A DNA stretch of 64,000 bases, taken from positions 1,240,001 to 1,304,000 of the forward strand of contig CP152408.1 of assembly GCA_038961845.1 (NCBI GenBank), written 5' to 3'. The stretch's first letter is position 1; every line of letters begins with the position of its first letter. The position numbers were made by a program, and so were the translations under genes. Source of the stretch: Xylophilus sp. GW821-FHT01B05 (GTDB lineage Bacteria; Pseudomonadota; Gammaproteobacteria; Burkholderiales; Burkholderiaceae_C). Shown one piece after another: positions 43,875 through 52,114 of the stretch. A model generated the notes under the pieces. It had not been told where the DNA came from, did not search any database, and worked only from the letters and a program-made list of their open reading frames with translations.

Positions 43875-46800
43875 ATGTCCGTGTCGTTTGTCCTGAAGAA
43901 AACCCTTGCGGTGGCCCTCCTGGCCGGTGGGTCGATGGCCCAGGCGCAGGAAAGCGTGCTGCACGGACTCGGCTGGCTCAAGCAGAGCCCGGGCACCGAC
44001 ATCGATGCGCAATCGCAGGTGCGCTCGCTGGGCAATGCCTCCCGCGCGGAGGTCAGCGCCAGCGGCGGCAAGGTCAGCGCCGGGCCCGGGGGGCTGGCCG
44101 GTTCGGTGGATCTCATTTCGACGGCCCAGGCCCATGTTGCCGGGCTCAATGCCCTGGCCGTGCGCAACAGCCAGGCGAACGTGCTGCAGAACCAGGTAGC
44201 CGGGTTCATCAGCGCTGTCGGCGGAGCGGCCACGGCCAACACCATTCTTCTCTCGGGCGGCGCGGCGCGCCGGCCGCTGAGCGATTCCACCCTCAATGTG
44301 GTGGGCAACCGTGCCAGCGACATCCAGGCCATCGGCGCCAAGGGGTCGGTGCTGCTGGGCGCCGGCTCGCTGCAGTTGCCGGGCCGAGCGACGGCGAACA
44401 CGGTGCTGACCGACGAGACGGACATCCGGCGTACCGTCATCAACGGCGTGGACAACGACGCGCGCGGCATCACCGCCGTGGGCGGTGCCGCGCTGGCGAA
44501 TGCGCTGACGGCCAGCCGCAGCACGCTGGATGACTTGCGCGTGAACCAGGCCGGCAACCGCGCTGCCGAGGTGCGGGCGGGTGGCGGCTCCATGGGCGCT
44601 GGCTGGGGCACGGTGGTCGACGTGCAGCTCAACGGCGTGGCGGCGGCCAATGCGGTGGCCCTGGCCGGCAGCCAGGTCCGAGGTGCCCGGATCGACCAAG
44701 CCGGCAACCAGGTGCAGGGTGTGCTCGCCGTAGGCGGCAGCGCCCTGGCCAACAGCGTCAATCTGGCCGACTACCAAGGCGGCGACCTTCGCCAGTACCG
44801 GGCGCTGCAGTCCGGCAATGATGCGCGCAAGGTGGAGGCCTGGGGTGGCGAGGCCACGGCGTTGCGAGGGGCGTTGGCCTCGGTGGACAACGCGGCCATG
44901 GCACTGGCCAACACAATTTCGGTGCGAGGCGGTGACCTGCAAGGCAGCACGCAGCACCTGCTGACAGGCAATGTGGCCGATACGGTGCAGGCCGCCGGCG
45001 GCGGGGCGGCTGCCAACAGTATCTGGCTCGACGATGCCCGCACGCGCAACAGCAGCGTGGTACTGGCGAACAATACCGCTCGCGCTGTCGACACCGAAGG
45101 CGGGCGGGTCACCATCGGCGGCGGCGTTGCCGGCAGCTTTGAGCGCCAGGGGCGCGCGGTGGCCAACAGCCTGGTGCTGGACCGCCAGGCCTCGCTGCAG
45201 GACACGCCGACCACTTTCACTGCGAACGACGCCCGTGGCGTACGGGGCGCCGGTGGACTGGCCGCGGCTTCCAGCGTGTTCGCCAGCAACAGCCGGATCG
45301 GCGGCGGCACTGTTGTGGTGAGCGGCAACCGGGCGGATGGTGTGGAAGCCAAGGGCTTCGACAACCACGTTGCGGGCGGCCTGCTGTTCGACAGCAAGCA
45401 GAACGCCGTAGCCCTGGCCAACAGCCTGGGCGTCTTCGATTCGCGCGTTGATGCCCCGTCGCTGCTGCTGTCCGGCAACACGGCGCGGTCTCTGTCCGCT
45501 CAAGGGGGCAAGGTCAATGCCAACAGCGTGACGGTGGAGAAGGGTGACGATGACGGCGCCGCGCCCTCATCGCTGTCGGCTTCGGTGCTGATTGCGGGCA
45601 ATACCGCGTCCCGCCTGTCCACGGGCGCGCGCGAGACCACTGGGCCGGGCAAGGTCTTCGGCAGCGAGAGCGTGGCGCGCGCTGCGGCCAACTCCGTCGT
45701 GCTGAACCGCGGCGCCACGGTGGACCGGGCGTCCACACTGACGCTGGCGGGCAACCAGGCGGACCAGATCGGGGCGGTGGGTGGGACAGCGCTGGTCAAT
45801 GCGCTGGCCGCATACCGCCAGGCCTCGATCACGGCGAGCCCGGTCACGCTGGCCGGCAACCAGGCCAGCGACGTCACCACCGGCGGTCTCTACAACCAGG
45901 CTGCCGGCATCGGCAGCGCCCGTAACGGCATCCTGGCGGCCAATGCCGTCTACCTGGAGGGCCCGACCGGTGTCCGCCTGGAGCGGACCCCGGTGACCCT
46001 GGCCGGCAACAGTGCCAGCGGTCTGCGTGCCGACGGCGGCCGGGTCAATGCCAACGCGCTGGCGATCAACGGTGACGGCGCGGTCGAGTCGGCCACCATG
46101 CTGCTGGCCGGCAACCAGGCCCGCGGCGTCAGCAGCGAAGGGCGCGAAACCACGGTGCTGGGGCGCGCGATCAACAAGGGGGTTGGCAATGCCAGCGCCA
46201 ACACCGTGCAGGTGCTGGGTGCATTGCGTGCCAGCAGCCTGCAACTGCTGGCCAACACCGCGGACCGGGTGTCCGCGCAGAAGGGCCTGGCGCTGGCCAA
46301 CAGCCTTACCTCCGACCAGGGCGGCCGCACGGAGGGCGTCCAGTTCGCCATGATCGGCAACGTGGCCAGCGATGTCGTGGCGCGCGATGGCCGTACGGCT
46401 CTGGCCAACAGCGTACTCAACGCCGGCCGCCTGAGCGGGCTGTCTGTGAATATCGCCGGCAACACCGGCAGTGCGCAGACCGGCTCCGACGACGGCCTGG
46501 CCAACAGCCTGCGCAACGGTGACGGGGCCGATCTCTCCGGTGCCAGTGCCACCATTGCCGGCAACCAGGGCAGTGCCGTCCAGGGCGGCACGGTCAACAG
46601 CATCGACAACGCCGGCCGCATCGCCGGGACCACCGTGGCGATTGCAGGCAACCGGGGCTCCGGCAGTGGCAAGGGCACGCTCAACAGCGTGACGAACCGC
46701 GGCACGCTGAGCGGATCAAACGTCACGATCGCGGGCAACAACGGAAGTGCCAGCGGCAGCGGCGCTGCCAACAGCCTGAGCAACAGCGGCAGCATTGCGG

Positions 46801-47522
46801 GCTCGAACATCACCATCCTGGGCAACCAGGGCAGTGCGCAGGGCGGGCTGCTCAACGGCGTGGTCAACAGCGGCCAGATCGCCGGCAGCCAGATCACGGT
46901 GCTGGGCAATCAGGGCTCGGCCAGCGGCGGTACGGCCAACGGCGTGCGCAACAGCGGCAGCATTGCCGGCAGCCAGATCACCATCCTGGGCAACAGCGGA
47001 AGCGCCAGCGGCGGTGGCACGGTGAACGCGGTGAACAACCGCGGCACGCTCACCGGCGCACAGGTGGCCATCACCGGCAACCGGGGAACCGCCAGCGGTG
47101 GCGGCACCATCAACAGCGTGGACAACCGCGGCACGCTCATGGGCCGCGTGATGATTGCCGGAAACCAGGGCAGCACCATGGGAGGCGGCACGGTCAACTC
47201 ACTGGTCAACCATGGCGCGATGACGGGCAGCGTGGTGATCACCGGCAACCGCGGCAACGCAATGCCGGGCGGTACTTCCAATTCGGTTGTGAACTACGGC
47301 GTGCTGACGGGGACCGTGGCCATCATCGGGAACTCCACCGTCGCCGGGCCGGGCATGACCTCGGGCAGCGTGCGCAACATGGGCGCGCTGGTGGGGGCCG
47401 CCGCCGTCACGGGCAACGTGCCGTCGGTGGCAAATCCTGGATACACCGTGCCGCTGCCTTCCACCGGAGTCGTGAACCACTCCGTGACCATCGTGCCCGG
47501 CTACAACATCACCAACATGTAA
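43875..47522 (+). CDS. Giant exported repeat protein (about 1,215 residues), candidate adhesin/fibre protein
   Basis: A signal peptide (KKTLAVALLAGGSMAQA|Q) leads into a protein made almost wholly of repeats. The first 850 residues hold about 18 degenerate units of 35-60 residues with the core GN-x-A-x-x-V-x-A-x-GG-x-A-x-ANSV-x-L. The last 360 hold 11-12 tighter units of about 28 residues of the form I-x-GS-x-I-T-I-x-GN-x-GSASGG-x-x-NSVxN-x-G. It has no cysteines that I noticed in the mature part. Ribosome-site spacing favours GTG 43881 (GGAG six bases before); ATG 43875 is two codons upstream. The units share NSVNI-like strands with both small repeat proteins of the operon. No known domain is recognised. 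Confidence 0.85.
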   Translation: MSVSFVLKKTLAVALLAGGSMAQAQESVLHGLGWLKQSPGTDIDAQSQVRSLGNASRAEVSASGGKVSAGPGGLAGSVDLISTAQAHVAGLNALAVRNSQANVLQNQVAGFISAVGGAATANTILLSGGAARRPLSDSTLNVVGNRASDIQAIGAKGSVLLGAGSLQLPGRATANTVLTDETDIRRTVINGVDNDARGITAVGGAALANALTASRSTLDDLRVNQAGNRAAEVRAGGGSMGAGWGTVVDVQLNGVAAANAVALAGSQVRGARIDQAGNQVQGVLAVGGSALANSVNLADYQGGDLRQYRALQSGNDARKVEAWGGEATALRGALASVDNAAMALANTISVRGGDLQGSTQHLLTGNVADTVQAAGGGAAANSIWLDDARTRNSSVVLANNTARAVDTEGGRVTIGGGVAGSFERQGRAVANSLVLDRQASLQDTPTTFTANDARGVRGAGGLAAASSVFASNSRIGGGTVVVSGNRADGVEAKGFDNHVAGGLLFDSKQNAVALANSLGVFDSRVDAPSLLLSGNTARSLSAQGGKVNANSVTVEKGDDDGAAPSSLSASVLIAGNTASRLSTGARETTGPGKVFGSESVARAAANSVVLNRGATVDRASTLTLAGNQADQIGAVGGTALVNALAAYRQASITASPVTLAGNQASDVTTGGLYNQAAGIGSARNGILAANAVYLEGPTGVRLERTPVTLAGNSASGLRADGGRVNANALAINGDGAVESATMLLAGNQARGVSSEGRETTVLGRAINKGVGNASANTVQVLGALRASSLQLLANTADRVSAQKGLALANSLTSDQGGRTEGVQFAMIGNVASDVVARDGRTALANSVLNAGRLSGLSVNIAGNTGSAQTGSDDGLANSLRNGDGADLSGASATIAGNQGSAVQGGTVNSIDNAGRIAGTTVAIAGNRGSGSGKGTLNSVTNRGTLSGSNVTIAGNNGSASGSGAANSLSNSGSIAGSNITILGNQGSAQGGLLNGVVNSGQIAGSQITVLGNQGSASGGTANGVRNSGSIAGSQITILGNSGSASGGGTVNAVNNRGTLTGAQVAITGNRGTASGGGTINSVDNRGTLMGRVMIAGNQGSTMGGGTVNSLVNHGAMTGSVVITGNRGNAMPGGTSNSVVNYGVLTGTVAIIGNSTVAGPGMTSGSVRNMGALVGAAAVTGNVPSVANPGYTVPLPSTGVVNHSVTIVPGYNITNM
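46431..47400 (+). repeat. Tandem 81-90-bp coding repeats at the 3' end of the giant repeat gene
   Basis: Eleven to twelve consecutive units of about 28 codons each begin with a hydrophobic-x-G/S motif and contain ATCxxxGGCAAC (I-x-GN) and GGCAGTGCC-like (GSA) words. Adjacent units at 46798-47040 are the most alike (IAGSNITILGNQGSA, IAGSQITVLGNQGSA, IAGSQITILGNSGSA), which indicates recent duplication or gene conversion. The end units decay. Confidence 0.8.
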
Positions 47523-47593
47523 CCCCGTCCCCGGACGACGGCGGCCATGCGGGCCGCCTCGTGACAGGGGCTCGCTCTTTCAAGGAGAACGCC

Positions 47594-48046
47594 ATGCATT
47601 CCCACGTTTTCACCGCCACCCGAACCCCTTCGGCCCGGACGATCCTGTGCGCTGGCCTGCTGTCGCTGGTCGGTGGCCTGTGCCAGGCGCAGCTCGTCAA
47701 CTACAGCGAGCAACTGGGGGCCTACAAGGACAACCAGAGCAGTGGCGTGAAGCTGATCGACGCCACCACCCCGGGCGTGACGGCGCGCGCCCGTGTCGCC
47801 CGGGCCCTGTCGCAGAACACGGTGGTGGACCAGAGTGCGCTGCTGCAGCCCGACGGTACGCTCAAGTTGCCGGACGACCAGAAGAACATCGTGATCCGCA
47901 CCTCCTACAGCGACGTCACGCGTGCGGCCGACGGCACCTTGCGCATTGCCAGCCCGACCATCCAGGGCAACGTGACCGGCAATGTGACGCTGTTCGTGGA
48001 TGGCAAGGGCGTGCAGAACATCACGGTCCTCAACAACGGCCGCTGA
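47594..48046 (+). CDS. Exported 150-residue protein of the CsgG-like operon, unknown family
   Basis: A signal peptide (LLSLVGGLCQA|Q) precedes about 118 mature residues. The middle (TPGVTARARVARALSQNTVVDQSALLQ) is polar. The C-terminal half (KNIVIRTSYSDVTRAADGTLRIASPTIQGNVTGNVTLFVDGKGVQNITVLNNGR) is beta-strand-like and ends with the same N/G/V flavour as the repeat proteins. It could be an assembly or capping factor, in the position where HfaA/CsgF-type proteins occur, but I see no firm similarity to those. AAGGAG stands seven bases before the ATG at 47594. It lies 71 bases after the giant gene. Confidence 0.72.
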   Translation: MHSHVFTATRTPSARTILCAGLLSLVGGLCQAQLVNYSEQLGAYKDNQSSGVKLIDATTPGVTARARVARALSQNTVVDQSALLQPDGTLKLPDDQKNIVIRTSYSDVTRAADGTLRIASPTIQGNVTGNVTLFVDGKGVQNITVLNNGR

Positions 48047-48091
48047 CCAGGCCTGCACCGGCCCCTCTTCGTCCACAACACTGACAAGAAC

Positions 48092-49288
48092 ATGCACCGC
48101 TCCACTTCGCTACTTTCCCGCGCAGCAGCACTGTGTTGCGTGGCCGCCCTGCTGGGCGGTTGTGCCAGCACCCAGAACGCGCTCAATGACGCCAACAAGC
48201 TGCTGGCCGAGCGTGAGGCCGAGAAGTCCCTGCCTTCGGCCAACCTGAGCCAGTACGCGCCTGCGCTCTCGCGGCTGGGCCACATGCTGGACGTCTACAA
48301 GGACGGTGATCCCGTCATCTACATGCAGACACGCAGCATCCTGGACGCAACCAATCTGTCCAACCCGCTGGTGGGCGCTGAGATTCCGGGCGACATCACC
48401 GAAATGGTCCGCACGGCAGTGAACCGCATCGGCACGCGCGTGGTGTACGTGCCCTACCACCCGGACTACCTGGTCTCGCAGGCACAGCTGGGGGCCAAGT
48501 TCGGTGTGACCATGCCGGACTTCCTGATCACCGGTGCCCTCACCGAGTTCGATCGCGCCATCTCGGGCGCGGGCCGCTCCAACAATGCCTCGATCGAGTT
48601 TGGCAAGGGCAAGGGCGATACCGCCCTGGGCTTTGACAACAAGCGCACGGCCATTTTCTCGGCGCTGGCGCTGGACCTGAACCTGGTCAGCTTCAGCACG
48701 CAGCAGATGGTGCCGCGCATCCAGGCCTCCAATGTGGTGAAGGTGCTCAACTTCAGCTCGGAGGACAACGCCAGCCTGGGCTTCTACGGCGATGCATTCG
48801 GCTTCAAGCTGGAAGGCAAGTACCTGCAGGGCCGCCATTCGGCGATCCGCACCCTGGTGGACCTCAGCGTGCTGGAGATCGTCGGCAAGGCCACCAACAC
48901 CCCTTACTGGCGCTGCATTCCCAATGGCACGCCCGACCCGGTGGTGCTGGACAACATGCGCGGTTCTTTCGAGGCCTTGCCACCCCCCCTGAAGATCGGC
49001 CTAGTCCAGGTAATGCTGCGCAAGTACGGCCAGCCGGTTACTGTCAACCAGCAGTTCGACGAACCTACCAAGCAGGCCGTGCGCGCTGTCTACGGCAGCC
49101 GTTTCCCGCAGGCGGGCGACCAGGTCGATGTGCTGACCTGGTCGGGTTTCGAACCCCTGTTCTTCAATGTCCCCATGCCATGGGACGCCGAGCTGCAGCG
49201 GGCCGCCGCCGCCGCTGCCATTGCCGTGCCGCAGCCGCCGGTCAAGCCGGCAACTTCAGTCGGTTCGCAGGCAGGAGGCGCGGCATGA
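48092..49288 (+). CDS. CsgG-like outer-membrane lipoprotein, candidate secretion channel
   Basis: The 398-residue protein has a lipobox (LLGGC, Cys24). Residues of about 160-280 resemble the CsgG core: an ITGALTEFD...GAG segment, then LALDLNLVSFSTQQMVPRI, then a GKYLQGRHSAIRTLVDLSVLEIVG helix. These are the blocks that in CsgG are EGSIIGYE...GG, VNLRVVNVSTGEIL and the C-terminal helix. CsgG forms the nonameric pore that exports curli subunits; Caulobacter HfaB is a related holdfast channel. The C-terminal extension (LRKYGQPVTVNQQFDEPTKQAVRAVYG) looks like a peptidoglycan-binding-like module, absent from E. coli CsgG. Its place among secreted repeat proteins supports a channel role, but the assignment rests on pattern by eye. 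Confidence 0.72.
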   Translation: MHRSTSLLSRAAALCCVAALLGGCASTQNALNDANKLLAEREAEKSLPSANLSQYAPALSRLGHMLDVYKDGDPVIYMQTRSILDATNLSNPLVGAEIPGDITEMVRTAVNRIGTRVVYVPYHPDYLVSQAQLGAKFGVTMPDFLITGALTEFDRAISGAGRSNNASIEFGKGKGDTALGFDNKRTAIFSALALDLNLVSFSTQQMVPRIQASNVVKVLNFSSEDNASLGFYGDAFGFKLEGKYLQGRHSAIRTLVDLSVLEIVGKATNTPYWRCIPNGTPDPVVLDNMRGSFEALPPPLKIGLVQVMLRKYGQPVTVNQQFDEPTKQAVRAVYGSRFPQAGDQVDVLTWSGFEPLFFNVPMPWDAELQRAAAAAAIAVPQPPVKPATSVGSQAGGAA

Positions 49289-50049
49289 GGGGCAGGCGCC
49301 ATGTCCTGGCAGTGGCGTCCCTGTTGTGCGCGGGCCTGACGGCGGCGCAGGCCCAGACGACGATCATCGGCATTCCCGGCGGCAGCGGCGTGACGGCTCC
49401 CGCGCCGTCCGCCGCTGCGGCCGACCAGGCCGCCACCGGCGCGCGCTATGTGGAGGCCTGCCAACAGTCGATCGAGCGCGGCATCAGCGGGCTTGGCTGC
49501 CAGGGCACGCTCTATGCCAATGAGATCAACAACCTGAAGGAAGAGGCGCTGCGCACCAACAACGCCTCGCTGCTGACGCTGCTGGGCGACGCCTACCAGA
49601 GCAATCGCTCGGCCGTCTCCGACATCGGGCAGGCCTATCGCTGGTACCTGCTGGGTGCCGTGCGGGGCGACCCGCGTGCCATGGAGCGACTGACCTCTCT
49701 CTACAAGGATGGGCGCGGGACGCGGCAGGACAAGGTCAAGGCTCTGGGCTATGCCCGGCTCACGCAGCGGCTGGCCATCCCGGGGTCCGCCTCGGCGCAG
49801 GGGGCGGCTGACGCCATCCGTGACCTGGGCAGCGAGATGGCTGACGAAGAAGTCGTGCTGGCCGAACGTTTTGCCAGCGAGTTCGAGACCATGATCCGCA
49901 GCCGCGCCGGAGCGGCACCGGCTGCCGGTGCGGCCATGCCGGGCACCGCCAGCGTGCCGGGGGTGGGGGCGGCCCAGCCGTCGGCGGGCGCCGTGCCGCC
50001 GTCCGCGCCGGTCCCGTCCGTGCCGGGGCAGGAGCGGTCCCGGCCTTGA
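49285..50049 (+). CDS. Exported Sel1/TPR-like repeat protein
   Basis: The 254-residue protein starts MRGRRHVLAVASLLCAGLTAAQA|Q, a signal peptide. Residues of about 75-190 are helical, with YRWYLLGAVRGDPRAMERLTSLYKDGRGTRQDKVKALGYA, which matches the Sel1-like repeat pattern (A-x-x-LG-x-x-Y-x-x-G). The C-terminal 40 residues are a Pro/Ala/Val-rich tail. It overlaps the CsgG-like gene as ATGA, with AGGAGG six bases before the start, so the two are coupled. Sel1 proteins often act as scaffolds; a periplasmic adaptor to the channel is plausible, by position only. Confidence 0.78.
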   Translation: MRGRRHVLAVASLLCAGLTAAQAQTTIIGIPGGSGVTAPAPSAAAADQAATGARYVEACQQSIERGISGLGCQGTLYANEINNLKEEALRTNNASLLTLLGDAYQSNRSAVSDIGQAYRWYLLGAVRGDPRAMERLTSLYKDGRGTRQDKVKALGYARLTQRLAIPGSASAQGAADAIRDLGSEMADEEVVLAERFASEFETMIRSRAGAAPAAGAAMPGTASVPGVGAAQPSAGAVPPSAPVPSVPGQERSRP

Positions 50050-50067
50050 ATGCAAAGGAATAGAGAC

Positions 50068-50430
50068 ATGCAGCACCACATGACGATGCAGCACCTGGCG
50101 CTGCTGCTGTGCGCCGGCATGGCGGCTCCATGGGCCATGGCCGGTGACGCCGCCGTGGTCGTGGAGCGCCCGGGCAGCGGCACCAACCATATCGAGGTCA
50201 GCGGCAACAGCGCATCCGGGACAAAGCTGCGCTGTCCTGACGGCCGTGTGGTGCCGGCACCCACGGCCGATGTCAACAGCGTCAACATCAACGGTGAGGC
50301 CTTGCGGGGCAAGACCATCGTCATCGCGGGGCGCAACAGCCAGGGCGTCACGACGCCTGAGGCCGCCTGCGGCGCGGCCCCCGTTGGCCGCTCGCCAGCG
50401 GCCAATGTGAACAGCATCAACATCCGCTGA
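50068..50430 (+). CDS. Second small secreted N/S repeat protein, candidate minor subunit
   Basis: The 120-residue protein has a signal peptide (AAPWAMA|G) and a mature part in the style of the first small protein. Two strands, ADVNSVNINGE (residues 68-77) and ANVNSINIR at the very C-terminus, match ANVNSVNI of the 43408 gene product. Unlike that protein it has Cys56 and Cys101, which may pair. AAAGGA stands eight bases before the ATG at 50068. An upstream in-frame ATG at 50050 lacks a ribosome site. It may be a nucleator, cap or minor fibre subunit; this is inference. Confidence 0.75.
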   Translation: MQHHMTMQHLALLLCAGMAAPWAMAGDAAVVVERPGSGTNHIEVSGNSASGTKLRCPDGRVVPAPTADVNSVNINGEALRGKTIVIAGRNSQGVTTPEAACGAAPVGRSPAANVNSINIR

Positions 50431-50506
50431 GACGCGGGCCAGGAAGCAGGCCCGCGGCCCCAAGGTGCCGCACGGCACGCACATCCAAGAGAACAGGGAG
50501 TTCCGC

Positions 50507-51124
50507 ATGAGCATCCAGCCTTTCCGCTATCGATCGCAACCCATGCTGGCGGCGGTCTGTCTTGCCGCCCTGGCGTTGTCGGCATGCTCCGACAAGGCGG
50601 CCGAGCCCGCCGCCGGCGCCTCGGCTGCGCCGGTGGCGACGGCACCCGCGGCATCGGTGGCGGCCCCGCCGCCGCCATCCGCGGAGGTGTCGCAGGCAGC
50701 ACCCGCCGCCGCTCCCGCGACCTCCGCTGCGCGCCAGATTCCATTGCAGGTCCAGGGCACGGCCCGCCTGGGATTGACGGTGCGCGTGAAGAGCGTTGAG
50801 CTGGGCGAGGACGCGACGGTGCTGACCATCAGCGCCTCGTATGCCAGCCGTGCCGCGTCCTACACCAAGCTGGCCGCAGTCGATACCTACCTGAAGGACC
50901 CGGCGGGCAACCGCATGATGCTCAAGCGGCCGCCCGAGAACCCCGACCTCAAGATCGTCGATGGCGACACGATGGAAGGCAAGCTGGTGTTCCTCGGCAG
51001 CGTACCGCCGGGCACGACCGAGCTGACGCTGGTGCTCAATGACGGCAGCGAGTCGGACAACTCGATCGGCCCGGGCCTGTCCATCAAGTTGCCGCTGGCG
51101 GCGGCGGGCGGCACCGGCACATGA
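50507..51124 (+). CDS. Lipoprotein with beta-rich domain, unknown family
   Basis: The 206-residue protein has a lipobox (LALSAC, Cys27), a Pro/Ala-rich spacer of about 55 residues, and a C-terminal domain of about 110 residues with strand-like blocks (LGLTVRVKSVELGEDATVLTISASY, GKLVFLGSVPPGTTELTLVLNDG). The domain has the look of an Ig-like or DUF4352-like fold, although I cannot name a family. GGGAG stands six bases before the ATG. It overlaps the OmpA-type gene by four bases. I place it as an accessory of the repeat-protein operon. Confidence 0.75.
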   Translation: MSIQPFRYRSQPMLAAVCLAALALSACSDKAAEPAAGASAAPVATAPAASVAAPPPPSAEVSQAAPAAAPATSAARQIPLQVQGTARLGLTVRVKSVELGEDATVLTISASYASRAASYTKLAAVDTYLKDPAGNRMMLKRPPENPDLKIVDGDTMEGKLVFLGSVPPGTTELTLVLNDGSESDNSIGPGLSIKLPLAAAGGTGT

Positions 51125-51822
51125 GCGGCCGCTGCGCGGCCCTGCTGGTGCTGTCGGTCGTGCTGGCGCAGGCGGCCTGGGCCGAGCCCTATACGGTACG
51201 GCGCGTGGCCGGCAGTCTCAAGGATGTGCCGACCACCTTCGGGACAGCCGCCCACGCGCCGGCCACAGAGCTGCGGCCGGCCGGCGTGGACGGCAGCCTG
51301 CGATCCGTACCGGCGGCATCCAGCTTCCAGCCGGTGCAAGGCCCGACCACGGTGTTCCGTGAGGCCGAGATCCCGCCCGAGCGCCTGCAGCTCACGCGTG
51401 AACTCATCGCCAGCCTGCAGGCACGCCAGACCGAGCAGCAGGCGATCGTGGTGGATCTGCCGGCCGATGTGCTGTTCGACTTCGACCAGGCCACGCTGCG
51501 GCCCGATGCCCAAGCCTCGCTCGACAAGGCTGCCGAACTGCTGCGCAGCTATCCCGGTGCACCGGTGCACATCAACGGGCATACCGACGGGAAGGGCAGC
51601 GACAGCTACAACGACGCGCTCTCGCAGCGCCGGGCGCAGGCGGTGGCGCAGGCGCTGCAGCAGCGCGGCAGCGGCACGCTGCAGACGGCGGGCTTCGGCA
51701 AGCGCCGGCCGGTGGCGCCCAATGCGCAGCCGGACGGCAGCGACGATCCGGCAGGCCGGCAGCGCAACCGGCGGGTGGAGATCGTCATCGATCCCGCCGC
51801 CGCAGTTGGTGGGAAGCGCTGA
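51121..51822 (+). CDS. OmpA-family peptidoglycan-binding protein
   Basis: The 233-residue protein has a signal peptide (AQAAWA|EP), a polar N-terminal part of about 90 residues, and a C-terminal OmpA-like domain. Landmarks are VLFDFDQATLRPDAQASLDK, INGHTDGKGSDSYNDALSQRRAQAV and QRNRRVEIVID. The domain non-covalently binds peptidoglycan. It is the last clear member of the repeat-protein operon and could anchor the machinery to the wall. The ATG overlaps the preceding stop by four bases. Confidence 0.9.
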   Translation: MSGRCAALLVLSVVLAQAAWAEPYTVRRVAGSLKDVPTTFGTAAHAPATELRPAGVDGSLRSVPAASSFQPVQGPTTVFREAEIPPERLQLTRELIASLQARQTEQQAIVVDLPADVLFDFDQATLRPDAQASLDKAAELLRSYPGAPVHINGHTDGKGSDSYNDALSQRRAQAVAQALQQRGSGTLQTAGFGKRRPVAPNAQPDGSDDPAGRQRNRRVEIVIDPAAAVGGKR

Positions 51823-51847
51823 GCATGCTGTGCCAAGGAACATCGAC

Positions 51848-52102
51848 ATGGCCCTGATCCCTTGCCCCGAATGCGGCCGCCAGGTATCGACGCAGGCCGT
51901 GGCCTGTCCGGCCTGCGGCTGTCCGATCACCGGGCGTGCTCCGGCCCCTCAGCCACTGGTGAATGCTGGCCTGCTTGGCAAGCTGGCTGCGGTGCTGGGC
52001 GCGTGGCTCATCGTGCCGCACGTGGCGCGGCTGATCGGCATCGTGGTGTTCTGCATCATGGCCGGCTTCATGTTCTATTTCCTCTTTGCCGGCGCGCGCT
52101 GA
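51848..52102 (+). CDS. Small zinc-ribbon membrane protein
   Basis: The 84-residue protein opens with a zinc ribbon (Cys6, Cys9, Cys20, Cys23 with an extra Cys25, in CPECG...CPACGCP), then one or two hydrophobic segments (LLGKLAAVLGAWLIVPHVARLIGIVVFCIMAGFMFYFLF). Short zinc-ribbon membrane proteins of this type are common and of unknown role. It lies 25 bases after the OmpA-type gene and convergent to the box-cluster hydratase, so it may be the end of the operon or an unrelated small gene. Confidence 0.75.
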   Translation: MALIPCPECGRQVSTQAVACPACGCPITGRAPAPQPLVNAGLLGKLAAVLGAWLIVPHVARLIGIVVFCIMAGFMFYFLFAGAR

Positions 52103-52114
52103 GGCCTGCCTGGC

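Noticed and set aside
43320..45503. Minus-strand open frame opposite the giant repeat gene
   Set aside because: The GC-rich repeat DNA leaves the reverse frame open; the plus strand has a ribosome site, signal peptide and regular repeats.
46431..47400. Possible CRISPR-like tandem array
   Set aside because: The units are 81-90 bp, in frame, with no spacers and no cas genes; they are protein repeats.
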